The translations under genes and the position numbers were made by a program. This document shows positions 11,565 to 22,919 of a stretch of 64,000 bases of DNA, piece by piece. This DNA is from Dipteronia dyeriana (taxonomy: Eukaryota; Streptophyta; Magnoliopsida; Sapindales; Sapindaceae). A model generated the notes under the pieces. The model did not search any database, had not been told where the DNA came from, and saw only the letters and a program-made list of their open reading frames with translations. The stretch spans positions 64,119,192 through 64,183,191 of the forward strand of contig CM065300.1 in assembly GCA_032871835.1 (NCBI GenBank), read 5' to 3'. The number at the start of each line of letters is the position of its first letter. Position 1 is the stretch's first letter.

Positions 11565-11867
11565 TTCTCCCTCACCTACGTTCGTAACGTCCTCATTGCA
11601 TGGGCGCTGAGTATATTGGAGTTGGCCGTAAGTTGGGTCATTCATACGAAAGCTCTTCGACTTGGGAAGCCTCCCTTAGGAGACCGAATTCGAGTCTCGC
11701 ATCCTTAGCTAGACCCTAGTGGGCTGACTAGGTTTCAAAGGTAATCTAGCATCTCAGGTGCCTTCGATCGTATGCCTTGCGCACTTATTGCTCCTTCGAA
11801 CGCCTACAGTCGACTGGTTCTATAGAGAAGTGGGAGAACTGGGTGACTCCTCAAGCTTTTCAGCGGG

Positions 11868-12693
11868 CTACATCCTTAGCTCAGTGTAAGTGGGCTTGCT
11901 TAGCTTTATAGGTGATCCAGCATCTCGGGTGCCTTCTCTCGGTGCCTTTGATCGCCTCTCATGGCTTGCACGCTTCCTGATCTTTCGAATGTCCCTGGGC
12001 GTTAAGTCATGTGGAGAGGAGGGAGAGTTGGGTGTCTCCTCAAGTCTTGTTACGAATGGCATCCTGCATGGCTCTGGCAGAGATTCCACCTGGATGGAGA
12101 GTACCTTGCTTTTGTTGCATGTGCTGGATGAGTTAACAGCATGAAGAAGGAAAACGTTGGTTTGGGTGAATAACGTCATGTCTAGAACCATCGTGTAGTC
12201 ATCGACAGGGATTACCGAGAAGTTGAGCTTGCCGCTCTATCGACCTAGGTGGACAGTAACGCCCTTCGTTGTGCCATTAGGTTGCCTAGCTAGAGTGTTG
12301 ATGGTTTTGGCATCGACACATTCAGATTTGGTGACGCGAAGGCCAAGTCATTTGGCTTCGACCACAGAGATAGAGTTGTGCATTGCCTCAGTGTCCAGCA
12401 AAGCACGAACTTTCTTGCCTCGGATAGTTACGCTCACGAAGGGGAGGTCACTGGCAAGTGTTAGAGGTATGGCCTTGGACAAAGCGCTTTCGGTGCGGAC
12501 TTCATCCAATTTTTCTCGAAGGGCCCTCAACTTATGCTCGATGAAGGTGTGAGTGTTGCGGACTTCTTAAGTGAGTTGGTAGATCTTCTTTTGAATTCCC
12601 TTCTAGAACTCTAGTAGCATTGCCTTGGTCGCTTGAGTGACTAGTTCATAGTCGGTCTCCAATCCATCAAGACGGTCGACTATGGCACTCATG
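11868..12693 (-). pseudogene. coiled-coil and retropepsin of the small LTR element
   Basis: One minus-strand frame with stops. Residues from 12693 read MSAIVDRLDGLETDYELV and HKLRALREKLDEVRTE, a coiled-coil-like segment. Then a retropepsin: PFVSVTIRGKKVRALLDTEA followed by MHNSISVVEAK, where DTE-A replaces the catalytic DTGA (G to E). Further on come VIPVDDYTMVLDMTLF (family VLGMDFL). Only stops (near 12348 and 12237) interrupt the frame. The family is that of plant gypsy gag-proteases. No capsid domain or zinc knuckle is seen. Confidence 0.7.
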
Positions 12694-12984
12694 TTAGCAT
12701 GTACTTCAGAGAGTGTCTCGCCATGGGCTTCGACATGGGATGCCAAGGTGTCAATGAACAAGACCTTGGACTTGCTTTGCCTGTTGTGGGATTATTGGTC
12801 GCCATGAACATGCGCTTGGATTTCCAATCGAGCAACTTCGCTATGAAAGAGTGTGGCTCGTGCTAGCTGTTATTGCTCTATTGTGGCAACTTCGCTATCA
12901 GAGTGCATGACTTGTGCTAGCTATGAATTTCTAATAACGGGTTTTGACCCCTATCGGTTAGAACCGACTTGCTATTATACCACT

Positions 12985-13621
12985 TGTCACGGGGTGAGAT
13001 TTCAGCTAGGCACACCCATACGGCACTTAAGGAACTTCTATGGGAACGCTGCTAAGTAAGCCTTGTAGGAGGGACACTCGGGCAAGTTCTTGGATGAACG
13101 TTGCCATGTGTGAAGATGCGAAAGCGATTTAGAGTGGATAGAGTAGGGAGAGGGTTGAAATGGGGAGCCCGAAGGTAGAGGATCGGTGGGACTTGAGAAG
13201 GAAGACCACGATGCTCTGGATCACTAGAATGCTCATAAGTACTCTTAAAAGGATGAGTTGTATAAATGAAAGAATTCTAAGATGGTTTACAAATGAGAGG
13301 GGTTGGCTATTTATAGATGAGCCACTTCCTTAAGGAATGTTCTAGACTAATCTAACCTAATAGTGGAGATTAAGTCTCTAGAATATTCTACAGCTAACTA
13401 GAATACTCTACATGTATTTACATATCTTTACAAGGTTCTAGATTATTCTACACCTATCTAGATAAGTACAAGAATGATGTAAAGATGGTTTAGTTGCTAG
13501 AGACTTCCAGAAGCTTGACTAATGTTGGAATTGTTGAGAGGTCTCTAGAATCTTCTAGGAGCTGGGCAGAGTAAGGGCCTTTGTTAGACTCATGGGCTTG
13601 TAAGCTTACGGGCCAGTGACA
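12985..13621 (-). repeat. 5' LTR of the small LTR element
   Basis: 637 bp partner of 10969-11564. The primer-binding-like site abuts its low edge (12965-12984). Confidence 0.85.
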
Positions 13622-14436
13622 ACAGGCTCAAGACTTAGTACAAGAGATGGCCTCTGGTAAAATGGGATGGAGGTAGAGCTAGCCGAGCTTCGGTGTTATC
13701 ATGAGAGGACGAAGAGGTCCCTCGATTTAGAAACCCCTTCGATCTGAGCGTCGGGTTGAGTAGAGGGACTCTTGAAAAGCAAAAGCAAAAGCAAAAATGT
13801 TGGACGTCGAGAATCAGGCCCTACACGCTCAAGTAGCTAAGTTGCAAGCGGAGGTGGATGCTTCCTTCAACGACGGGCATTTCTATACCTTCTTTCAGGT
13901 TACTGACGATCTTTCTCTGCCCTTCGACCTATACATCATTGTCGGCTTGGATAGGGAGGAGAAAATGGTCAAGGTCATGGAGATGTCTTGTCCCGAAGGT
14001 GATGGAACAGGTTCTTCTAAAGTGGCTGAAACTGGGAAGTAACCGGCTATGTCAGATATTCCTACTCTAGTCTTCTCGAATCAGGCCCTAGGGAGTCTTC
14101 AAGGGCACTGCAGCCCAAGGAGATCGAGGGAAGTAGCCAAAAGCCAGGGCCCACACAGTAAAATCCTCTACAGAAGGGCTAGAGGCCGAAAAGAGCAGGA
14201 TGGAGTCTGTTGCCGCCCTTCTTGACGTAACCATTCCTCCTGAAGTTATGGTGGTGATTGATGAGGTCTTGGAGGAGGATCCAGTTGAGAAACAGGAAAT
14301 TGAGGAACCTCCAGAGAAAGAGGTAGCAGAGGTAGCCACCAGGATCAACAACCACCAGACGGAGGGGCATAGAGCGAAGGCCATCACGACGGAGAAGCAA
14401 CTTGGGCAATCAGGAGGATGTAGGAGCTTGATGTAA

Positions 14437-14940
14437 CCCATTCTTGACTTACTTTTGACTGCTCGGAAAGTGGGGTTGGCACCTCACTTTACTCTTGGCT
14501 AGATAGATAGTTTTTTATTTTCTCTTCGTATAGCCTGGAACCAGGTGTTGGGCTCCCCGTTTTACAATTGTAGCCTAACAAAGGGATAGACTCCCTTACC
14601 ATTAATGAATATTGGCTTTAGATTTCATTCGAATTTGCTTCAAAGAATTTTGATTTAACTGACATCTCTTTGCTTCATTCCTAATCTCGACTTAGATGTG
14701 ACCTTTGAAATCACTTAATTTAATCGAATTTGACGAAAATATCGAGATATTAAATTTGTTTAAGTGTGAAATTAGACAGCTAAGTTAAGCTCTCAGCTCT
14801 TAACAGAAGCTTATAGCTTGATGACTTTAGTGAGTAGTCCCTTTATGTGATTATAGGCTAGTTTGCACTTGTCACAGTAATCAATCATATACACATGGAA
14901 GATTAGTAACCAGTAATAACTGGAACATTGGAGTTTAAAT
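14437..14940 (+). other. 3' flank of antisense gene (copy D)
   Basis: No coding content. Blocks such as 'gggctcc..gttttacaattgtagcctaacaaagggatagactccctta..aatgaat' recur at 61300-61390 and 40780-40850, so the stretch is conserved in the family. An untranslated 3' end with AATGAA-type poly(A) signals is plausible but unproven. Confidence 0.45.
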
Positions 14941-14944
14941 AAGA

Positions 14945-15270
14945 GAGCTTTCCAATCATGCGCCCCTTTGGGGGGTTATTGCCCGATCGAGGCATCAGGA
15001 GGGCTATCTAGCTATTTTCGGGTCTTGTGATTTGGATGACAACTATGCTCTTACACTCAGATCCTTCTTGGGGGTGTTAGCCTAACCAAGGCATCAAGGA
15101 TAGCAAGGGGGCTTCCCCGGCTAATCCTCGGTCTCGAGATCCTGGTGGTAACTATGCTCTTACACTCAGACCCTTCTTAGCGGGGGGTGGTGCCCAGCCG
15201 AGGCATCAATGATAGCGAGGGGACTTCCCTAGCTAATCCTTGGTCTTGAGATGACTATGTCGAACTTACC
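14945..15270. repeat. ~95 bp tandem repeats between antisense gene and pol (D)
   Basis: About three to four units, each containing 'aactatgctcttacactcaga', 'ggtg..gcc..aggcatca' and 'cctggtctcgagat'-like blocks. Related arrays lie at 41150-41930, 47740-48275 and 61740-62240, always between pol and the antisense gene. Confidence 0.75.
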
Positions 15271-15439
15271 CGTGTAGACCCTATTTCGATACGGAGAATT
15301 CATTGTAGAATATAATCGAAGATGGAGAAAGTAGACTTTATTGATAAAAAATGGAGTACATTACTGTTGGAGATTTCATTAAAACCTAAATAGGGGTGGT
15401 CTGCTCATGAGTTCCCTGTTTAGGGGTAGTATTTCCTCA

Positions 15440-16720
15440 GGTGATAGGCATTTCAGGTGTGGTTGACGAGCTTGCCATCCATATCCTCAAGCTTGTATGC
15501 TCCGTTGCGGACCACTACCTTTACTAAGTAATGCCATTCTCAATTGGGCCCCAGGACCCCGTCTGACCTCTTCCAGGTATTCAAGGTCACTTTCCTAAGA
15601 ACTAGGTCCCCTTCCTTAAAGTTTTGAGCTTTACCTCTCCTGTTAAAGTACCTACCGATTTTGCTCTAGTAAATCACTACTTTTTCAGCTACCCGATCTT
15701 GTTTCTCTTCTAAAAGATTTAGGCTAGCTAGGAGCTTATCCTCATTGCTTCCATGTTCAAAATGTTAAACTCTGAAGGAGGTTAGTTTGTGCTTGATGGG
15801 AAGAATTGCTTCAACATCAAAGGTTAAAGAATAGGCGTTTCTCCAGTGGTTGTTCTCCTTGTAGTACATTAAGCCTAGAGGACATCAGAAAGCTCTTCGG
15901 CCTATCTGCCCTTTCTCTACTGTAACTTCTTTTTCAACAACTTCTTGATAGTCTTACTGGTGGATTCCACCAGCCTATTAGTCTGAGGGTGGGCTACTGA
16001 GGCGAATCTAAGGTCGATTCCTAAGCCTTTGCAAAAGTCCATGAATTGGCCATTATCAAACTGTTTATCGAGGTCATCTATAATAATAAGAGGGGTCCTA
16101 AACCTGCAAACTACATTATTTTTTTATTAACCTTATCGTATTCTCTTCCGATATTTGGGAAGCGGTCTGGCTTCGACCCATCTTGTAAAATAGTAGATCG
16201 CCTAATAACATGCTTGGCTTGTTTATGAGCGGTAGGAAATGGTTCAATCAGGTCGTCTCCCCACATAGCAAATAGGTGAGGTGAGCTGAGAGATGACATA
16301 CGCTCCTGTGGAAAGTGGCTCAAGTTGGAGGTCTTCTGGCTTGGTTCATAGGATTGTACAAAATTCTTTACATCTTGATGGATAGTTAGCCAGTAATACC
16401 CCATGCGGAGTACCTGATATTCCCGAGCTTTCCCACCAACGTGGTTCCCGCATTCACCAGAGAAAACCTCTCTTAATGCCCATTTTCATCATCAGGATGC
16501 AAACATCGTAGTAGAGGAAGGGACATGCCCCTCTTGTAGAGGCATTCATATACCAGGCAATATCGAACTGAGAGCCTCTTAATTCCTCTGGCTTGATCGG
16601 GCTCTTCCGGAAGCTTTCCTCCATGGAGATAAATCACTATTAGATCCATCCAGCATGGCTGACGATACAGGGTACAAATCTTCTTGCCTGCTACTATGCT
16701 TTGCAGAGAGATCACTTGAA
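15440..16720 (-). pseudogene. integrase of gypsy element D
   Basis: Minus-strand order from 16720: linker (VISLQSIVAGKKIC), zinc-binding remnant (near 16404 MGYYWLTIHQDVKNFVQS, C-x-x-C partly lost as SYEPSQ), then core with MWGDDLIEPFP, frameshift, RTPLIIIDDLDKQFDN and ASVAHPQTNRLVESTSKT (third catalytic E). The C-terminal domain at 15760-15463 reads GDLVLRKVTLNTW and LGPNWEWHYLVK. The C-terminal extension is of the Tat type, not a chromodomain that I can see. Frameshifts and stops make it non-functional. Confidence 0.8.
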
Positions 16721-16739
16721 GAGGGACTCTTTATGGTAA

Positions 16740-17150
16740 GGCCTGGCCACCATTCACAGCTATCTTGCCTAGGACGTCAGCTCGATGATTCTGCTATCGA
16801 GGCACCTGCTCGATCTTAAATCCCTTAAATTTATTCTTAAACAGTTGAACTAGTTTCAAGTAAGCAATCATGTTATCCCTTTTTGCCTGACAATCCCCGA
16901 AAACCTTATTGACTATGAGTAATGAGTTACTCTTGACCTGTAAGTAATTAACCCCGAGCTCGGCGGTCGCCTTCATCCCGGCTATGAGGGCTTCATACTC
17001 TTCCTCATTTTTAGTGGCAATAAATTCGAATCTGAAACAGTGGTAGCACTCAGTCCCCTTTAGGTCTATTAGAATTATGCCCGCTCCTTCCCCTGATTGC
17101 CCGGACGCTCCATCTGTGTAGAGGATCCATGACTTACAACCTACTAGCCA
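16740..17150 (-). pseudogene. second RNase H domain of gypsy element D
   Basis: Minus strand from ~17150: SWILYTDGASGQSGEGAGII (first catalytic D), EYEALIAGMKATAELGVNYL (E), VKSNSLLIVN where the family has KSDS, so the next catalytic D is N, then NHRADVLGKIA (last D). An in-frame TAG follows EQVPR. A second, archaeal-type RNase H placed between the RT-linked RNase H and integrase is typical of Tat elements. Confidence 0.8.
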
Positions 17151-17285
17151 GCTGTCGGAATATAGAATCCTCTCAGGAGCTATATTTGTCGTTGCGAAGG
17201 TAATTTAGCCTGGGGCCACTGAAAGCTCTGCCACAAAGTCCGTAAAAGCATAAGCTTTAATTACTGTCCTGGGTTTATACCTTAA

Positions 17286-18600
17286 ATCAAACTAGGTGAG
17301 CTCCAGGTCCCATAAAACAAGTCTTCCCGACACATCCGGCCTTTGCAAGAATTGACGGAGAGGTTGGTCCGTTACTGCTGGTATTGAGTGAGCTTGAAAG
17401 TAGGGACAAAGCTTCCTTGCCGAGGTCACCAGGGCATAGACGAGCTTCTCCAGAAAGGTATAATTTCTTTCCGGCTTGGTTAGGGCGTGACTCAAGTAGT
17501 AGATAGACCACTGGACCCGATCTCCATATTCCTTGACAAAGGCCCCACTCACCATAGTTTCCAAAACAGCCAAGTAGATTTGCAACTCCTCTCCAGAACT
17601 TGGATTGACCAGTAACGGAAGGCTTGACAGATACTTCTTCAAGGCTTGAAAAGCTTGCTCGCTCTCCTGGTCCCATTTCATGTTCATTTTCTGCTTGATA
17701 GCTTTGAAGAAAGTGAGACATTTATCGCTAGACCGAGAAATGAACCTACTATGCATTGTTATTTGCCCGGTCAAGACTTGAACCTGTTTAAGTGATGTGG
17801 GGGATTCTAGATCCAAGATAGCCTTGATCTTTTCTGGGTTAGCCTCTATTCCTCTCTCATGAACCATGAAGCCTATAAACTTTTCCACTTTTACCCCGAA
17901 GGCACATTTGGAGGGGTTCAATCTCATCTGTCTTTCCCTTTGGATTATGAAAGTTCTATTAAGGTCATCCTGATGTCCTTCTATAGATTGTGATTTTGTG
18001 ATCATGTTGTCTATGTATACCTCCATTGACATTCCAAACTCTGGTCTGAACAGTCGATTAACTAGCCGCTGGTATGTAGCCCCAGCGTTCTTGAGACCAA
18101 ATGACATCACTTTATAACAATACAGACCTTGTCCAGTAATGAAACTGATCTTATCTTGGTCGGTTGGATGCATCTTAATCTGGTTGTACCCTGAGAATGC
18201 ATCCATAAAGCTTAGAAGATTATTTCCGAACATGGAGTCAACCAGCTGATCGATCTTCGGTAAAGGAAAACTATCTTTTGGACATGTCCGGTTGCGGTCG
18301 GTGTAGTCAACTCATATACGCCACTTCCCATTCGCCTTCAATACCATGACCACGTTGGCGATCAATTCGTGGTAGCGCATCTTTCTGATGAATCTCGCTC
18401 TGATTAATTTGTCTACTTTCTCCTGAACCGTGTTATTTCTTTTGACGTTAAAGTGACGTATTTTCTACTTGACTGGTTTGAATGTTGGATCCACTACTAA
18501 TCGGTGAGCTGTCTATAACATTGGGATCCCGGGCATCTCGTCGTGACTCCAAGAGAAGATGTCGTTAAATTCTTTGAGGAGCCCTGATTAGACCCTCTTT
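17286..18600 (-). pseudogene. reverse transcriptase and linked RNase H of element D
   Basis: Minus strand: fingers (YHELIANVVMVLKANGKWRI, then a TGA where the family has C before VDY), CPKDSFPLPKIDQLVD, then a clean 313-codon frame 18233-17292 with LLSFMDAFSGYNQIKMHP, SFGLKNAGATYQRLVNRLF, and VYIDNMITKS at the active site. The family motif is Y-x-D-D, so the second catalytic Asp is Asn. Connection and RNase H follow (FKAIKQKMNMKWDQ, LLVNPSSGEELQIYLAV, TDQPLRQFLQRPDVSGRLV). Length and order are normal for a gypsy pol. Confidence 0.9.
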
Positions 18601-18839
18601 TACTTCTGGCTCTAAGAAAGCTCTGACCTTGATGACTTTTGAAGGATCATCCATCCGGATGGGTATCTATTCAAGCTTGTTCACAGAATGCCCACTAGCC
18701 CATTCCCTTCTCTACTCCTCTTCATCTAGCATCACGAGGTTATCCTCTGGGTGATTTACGGGCTCTTCATCCGCCAAGGTCAACCCGGGTGTTACCTGTA
18801 TCATTGTAATCTGTGTAAAGTGTTTTGCTAGAGCTATCG

Positions 18840-20097
18840 GGTTGGCAGATACTGCTTAGCACTTCCTAGCTGCTTGCTGGTCGCCGCGAATTTCCCATAC
18901 CTTGTCTCCTACTGGAAACTTTAGGACGTTGTGGTAAATGGACAAGACCCCCTTCAAGGATGACAAGAAATGTATTCCTAGTATCGTATTATAGGACGAC
19001 GGGGTATCAACCATCACGAAGTCCATCGTAACATTTTATTGGAGGGGGCTATTCTTGCGATTACTATGAGGATCTTTGATCCCATAAGTATGATCGAGTC
19101 CCTAGTGAATCCATACAACGAGGTGGTTCAACTATTGTAACACCACTGTTTCAAATTTAGTTTTTCCAAGGTATCTTTGAAGAGGATGTCGACTCTACTG
19201 CCTGTGTCAACAAGCACGTGATGGACCATGCAGTTGGCAACCTATACCGTGACCACCATGGGATCATCATGAGGCTGTATAGTGTTGTAGACATCTGCCT
19301 CGATGAAAATGATTTGTGATAACTGGGAGCGGTCAGTTGAGCTCTGGTCGACCTTGAAGATACCTCACCCTTCATCTACATGAGGGACCTTTCTCATATG
19401 GTTTTTTCTGGAATTATTAGAGGTTCCAACCAATGTGTGTCTTCCGCTGATGGTATGTATCACCTTGATTTGCTGCATCAGATCTGCCTGCTCCCTTTTT
19501 CTCTTCTCGGTGTGATTACGGATCTCAACTTGTACTTCCCTCCCAGTTTGAATGTTGTCCCTAACCTGTTGCAAGAACTCCATCAAGCATCCTCCCCTTA
19601 TTAGAGCCTCGATCTGGTTGTGCAGGTTATAACACTCTAACGTGTTGTGACCCACGTCTTCATGAAAGTCACAGTACTTGTACCGGCTCCTCCTATCGAC
19701 GGAGGCTTTCATGGGTACGGGTTTCTATAGTAGCCCCTTATCCTGGATGGTGAGCAAGATCATTTCACGGGATGCATTTAAAGGGGTGTAGTGATCGTAT
19801 CCATTCTCATCTCGCATTACAGGGCTACTATCCTAGGAGGAGGCGAAGCCCGTGGAGGGGGTTCCCCTTACTGGGTACCTTTCTTGCTTGGGTTGAGAAA
19901 CGGGGAAACGGAAGGTCGATCTATTATGAGGTTTGTTCTCATTTTTCTGAACTAGTTTAGGTCTAGGAGTTTCCTTTTTCTGTCTTTTTACCGTTCTTAT
20001 ATCGTCATGCTCCATCTTGACCTTGAGCTGCTCGTCGACTTCGACTTGCTCTAGAGCCTGATCATAGGCCTCTTTGTAGGTCTTCGGAGGTCGCTTG
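18840..20097 (-). pseudogene. gag C-terminal part and protease of element D
   Basis: From the break at 20097 the minus strand reads a basic linker (ETPRPKLVQKNENKPHNRST), a knuckle-like YCDFHEDVGHNTLEC motif near 19680-19640, IEALIRGGCLMEFLQQVRDN, and then, after a spacer, a retropepsin VHHVLVDTGSRVDILFKDTL near 19230-19160 with the catalytic DTG intact. The N-terminal part of the same gag resumes at 29458, on the far side of the 9.36 kb insertion. Stops are present (for example after the protease). Confidence 0.8.
20093..20097. other. target-site duplication, left copy (GCTTG)
   Basis: GCTTG directly before the LTR start. The same five bases follow the right LTR at 29458-29462, and the homologous uninterrupted gag near 7735 reads cacttggcaaagg, which fits one copy. 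Confidence 0.85.
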
Positions 20098-20851
20098 TGT
20101 TAGGTCTATGAGTTTTGTTGGCATTATTCTATATCAAAACAACATTTTCTTTGTATTGTTTAGTTGTCTATGATTATTGATGATTCAAGCTTCAAAGAAG
20201 AAATGACAACTATTCAAGCAAGTTCAAGTCTCTAAAGGGAAAAATGCTTCATGATTCTACAAAAGGTATATTAAGACCTTTCTTTTCTCTTTCAAGGCTT
20301 AGGCACACACACACATATCATACATTTGTGTCCCTGCATCATTGTGCACCTTTATAGACACACACACACACATAATATACATTTGTTTCCCTGCATCGTT
20401 GTGCACCTTTTATAACACATTCACACACTTGAAGATGAATGCTCATGCATTGGTATGGAAATAACATGTTTTGGAATATGCATGATTGGAAACTATCTCA
20501 ATGTAGTTTGCATGCTATTGTGAATTGTGTTTGTGTGTATATGTTTGTATAACATGGATATTGAATTTGAATTTAGTCTTAAATCATTCTTGATTGAGTT
20601 CCGGTCATTTCAGTTACTCATACTATTGATTTCAAGTTCTAAGTCAAAAAATACTACACTTTCAACTCATGTTGCGTACATTGTCTTTGTCTTCATATAT
20701 CGAGTCAAATTATTATTTTCTGGGTTTAGTATCTTATATGTCCATGTCTTTGAGAGAGTTACGGTTTGTAATCCGTAAACGGATTCAAATTCCGAGTTCG
20801 AAGGCCGGAGAACGGTCGAAGAACGCGAGAGGAGCGCAAGGGAGGTGCACT

Positions 20852-20949
20852 ATGGCCAAAGGCCATCAAATGGTGCATGCCCGAGATGGGGCGTGGCCAT
20901 ATCGGCCAAAACACCTTGCTGCCACGAGTAGCCCATGCGCCATCTCGGG
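20852..20949. promoter_or_regulatory. GC-rich palindromic block upstream of LTR TATA box
   Basis: A GC-rich island in an AT-rich LTR. It holds the perfect palindrome atggccaaaggccat (20852-20866) and, downstream, arms cccgagatggggcgtggc (from 20880) and gccacg...cgccatctcggg (to 20949) that can pair as a nested stem. The same block is at 27428-27525 in the other LTR. Position just upstream of the TATA box suggests a U3 control region. Confidence 0.5.
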
Positions 20950-21004
20950 AAAGCATCTTAAAGGGGTTGTTTTGGTCTTTTCACACATATCTCTTCCCTC
21001 TCCT

Positions 21005-21012
21005 TTATATAT
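21005..21012 (+). promoter_or_regulatory. LTR TATA box (LARD-like element)
   Basis: TTTATATATC followed by a CT-rich stretch, about 0.9 kb into the LTR. The right LTR has the same at about 27580. It is the likely core promoter of the element. Confidence 0.5.
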
Positions 21013-22044
21013 CTCTTTTCTCTCTCATTTCATTCCAAGGAAGAAGAAAATGTAGTTTAGAAAAATTTCCAGAATTTTTCTCTCAAATTTGAATCACCAT
21101 ATCTCTCTCATCTCTTATCCGATTTGAGTGATTCAAGTTGGAGACGTTTTGCATTGAAGTCCTCTATTATCTCCAAGTAACCTTGAAGTCATTTGTTCAA
21201 GATTTCTGGTGGATCGCACCATTTTCGTTATTGCACTCGAAATTGTCAAGGTAGTTGTTTATCTTTTGATTCCTTGATTCTAATGTTCAATTACCTCGGG
21301 TTTTCTTGATATTGTTGTGTATTTGACTTGAACAAATGTTGATGAGTGATATATTTTCATTTAAAACCTAGATTGAGTTTCAATTGAAACCTCACATGTT
21401 GAGTTAGGTTTTGATTTTACCTATGTTTTCACATGTTTGGGATTGTATTGTGCTAGCTTTGAATCTAAGACTATTTTTGCTTTGATTGACTTTATTTTCA
21501 TGATTAATAGTCTTATCATGTGCTAAGAACTCATTTGTTGAATATATCTAGGATTAGCACATTTGATTTTATATTTAGAGTTTATTAGAGTTTAATTGAC
21601 TATTTTTGTGAATATATGCTCTAAATGATTGCTAGAGATTTGAGTGATCATATCTTGTGTTTCTAGCATTTTTGTGTTAGTACTAACGTCTTGAATATGT
21701 ACTTCGTGAAAATGTTTATTTCAAGCTTTAGCAACATGAATAAAATCTAGGTTTAAAGTGTGTGTTTGGAAATTTGGCATGCACTAGATTTTTGTTCATT
21801 TATAAGATCTAGACAATCTTGTTTTGTGAACTTTATTGTCTATGTCTAGATATTCGTGGAGTGTACCTAATCCATATATTTCATATTCTCATGCATTATC
21901 TTGTGTGGTGTCACTTTTAGATTATAAACTAGAAAAATATACTTTGTGTGCTCATTGATTAATTCTAGTTTCCATAGAATTTGTTGATCATCTTATTCTA
22001 TGTTGCGTGCTTGTTTGCGTTTTGCATTCATGATCACATAGATG

Positions 22045-22315
22045 CCTTGTGAGAATGAAGTCTTGACAAGAGGTGTAAAGCCTCAGATTGTCGAGCATGG
22101 AAGTCTTGGCTAGAGGCGTGAGGCCTTAGATAGTCGAACAAGAAGTCTTGCCTAGGGTTGTGAAGATTCGGATAGGTGAGCAAGGAAGTCTTGACTAGAG
22201 TCGCGAAGACTCGGATAGTTGAGCAAGAAGTCCTGCCTTAGGTCATGAGGATCCGGATAAGGTGAGCAAGGAAGTCTTTACAAGAGGTGTGAAGCCTCGA
22301 ATTGTTAAGCATAGG
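22045..22315. repeat. ~40 bp minisatellite in left LTR
   Basis: About six imperfect units of 'gaagtcttg(a/g)c(a/t)agag..gtg(a)ag..c(g)gat(a/t)gt(c)gagcaag'. The right LTR has the same array at 28625-28872 with part of one unit lost. Confidence 0.8.
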
Positions 22316-22919
22316 GAAACAACTTATAGAGTAGGATAGGAGGGTAGTTTCTAGGTGAAGGGGTCACTTGAGAGATTGTACTTGTCTTATCTACTAGTTG
22401 ATTTTGTTTGCCGGTGGCTACTAGCCCTGGATGCTTCCTCTTCGGAGGTTTACCACGTATATCTTGTGTCAACTTTTCTCTATCCATATCTCTCTTATAT
22501 TGCTAATTGTTATTTGAATAATATGGATAGAACTTTATATGTAAGTTGACTTCCTTATACAATATTGTTTGTGTATGTTAGATAACTTTGTATCTTGTGA
22601 TATTTCATTCAAGTTGTAAAGTATCACATTGTAATACTCTAAGTACAACTTATGGAATGTTATCTACATTGAATATATTTGTTCATAAGATACATTGATT
22701 CTTGTTATATGTTTTGTAGACTAAGAGTGGAGATTTATGCATACATGAATATATTGTTTTCTCATAACAATCATGTTGAATGTTAATTTGTATGCTTATC
22801 AAAGGTTTTGTCACTAGTCTCGAAAGATTTGTCATAAGTGAGAGACAACCTATTCACCCCCCCCCCCCTCTCCCCCCCCTCTAGGTTGTTTAGTATAACC
22901 TTGTACACATTATTTCAAT

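Larger units (their letters stand above)
10969..13621 (-). mobile_element. small non-autonomous LTR element (gag/protease only)
   Basis: Bounded by two direct repeats (10969-11564 and 12985-13621), each TGTCAC...GTGACA. On the minus strand the right LTR is followed by AGTGGTATAATAGCAAG, close to the tRNA-iMet primer site TGGTATCAGAGC. The left LTR is preceded by gtgagggagaa, a polypurine tract. So the element reads on the minus strand. The internal region is only ~1.4 kb and carries a coiled-coil and retropepsin remnant with no RT or integrase. It sits inside the antisense gene of element D. The flanks (tatgg / acagg) do not show a clean duplication. Confidence 0.8.
10249..14436 (+). pseudogene. 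antisense gypsy gene (copy D), distal half, split by LTR element
   Basis: Runs opposite to the gypsy pol at 15463-19330. The start is missing at LTR C. Recognisable parts: a conserved TKRSVLLVE end of an exon, a 70 bp intron (10776-10845), then AFKFNVAMGHHVASLRDRVT followed by repeated AE units and a coiled-coil-like stretch. After the 2.65 kb insertion (10969-13621) come RAQDLVQEMA, then MLDVENQALHAQVAKLQAEV (from 13797) and FYTFFQV..LPFDLYIIVGLDREE, then an acidic tail. The latter blocks recur at 60580-60760 and 40095-40250. Several stops separate the pieces. Function is unknown; genes in this position are known as extra antisense ORFs of Tat/Retand elements. Confidence 0.75.
20098..22917 (+). 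repeat. left 2.8 kb LTR of the LARD-like element
   Basis: TGTTAGGTCTATG...TTATTTCA, 2820 bp. It is aligned along its whole length with 26646-29457, with scattered substitutions and short indels. It contains CA-rich tracts near the start, a GC-rich hairpin, a TATA box, a ~40 bp minisatellite and, near the end, a long poly-C tract (22857-22880). Confidence 0.9.

Noticed and set aside
12223..12552. 109-codon plus-strand frame in the small LTR element
   Set aside because: Antisense shadow of the retropepsin, which has clear motifs on the minus strand.
17287..17721. 144-codon minus-strand open frame overlapping the RT of element D
   Set aside because: It is an alternative frame on the same strand as the recognisable RT/RNase H; no motif of its own.
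20669..21055. 128-codon plus-strand frame in the LARD LTR, also at 27314-27631
   Set aside because: Conserved between the LTRs only because they are duplicates; it covers the promoter/hairpin region and resembles no protein I know.
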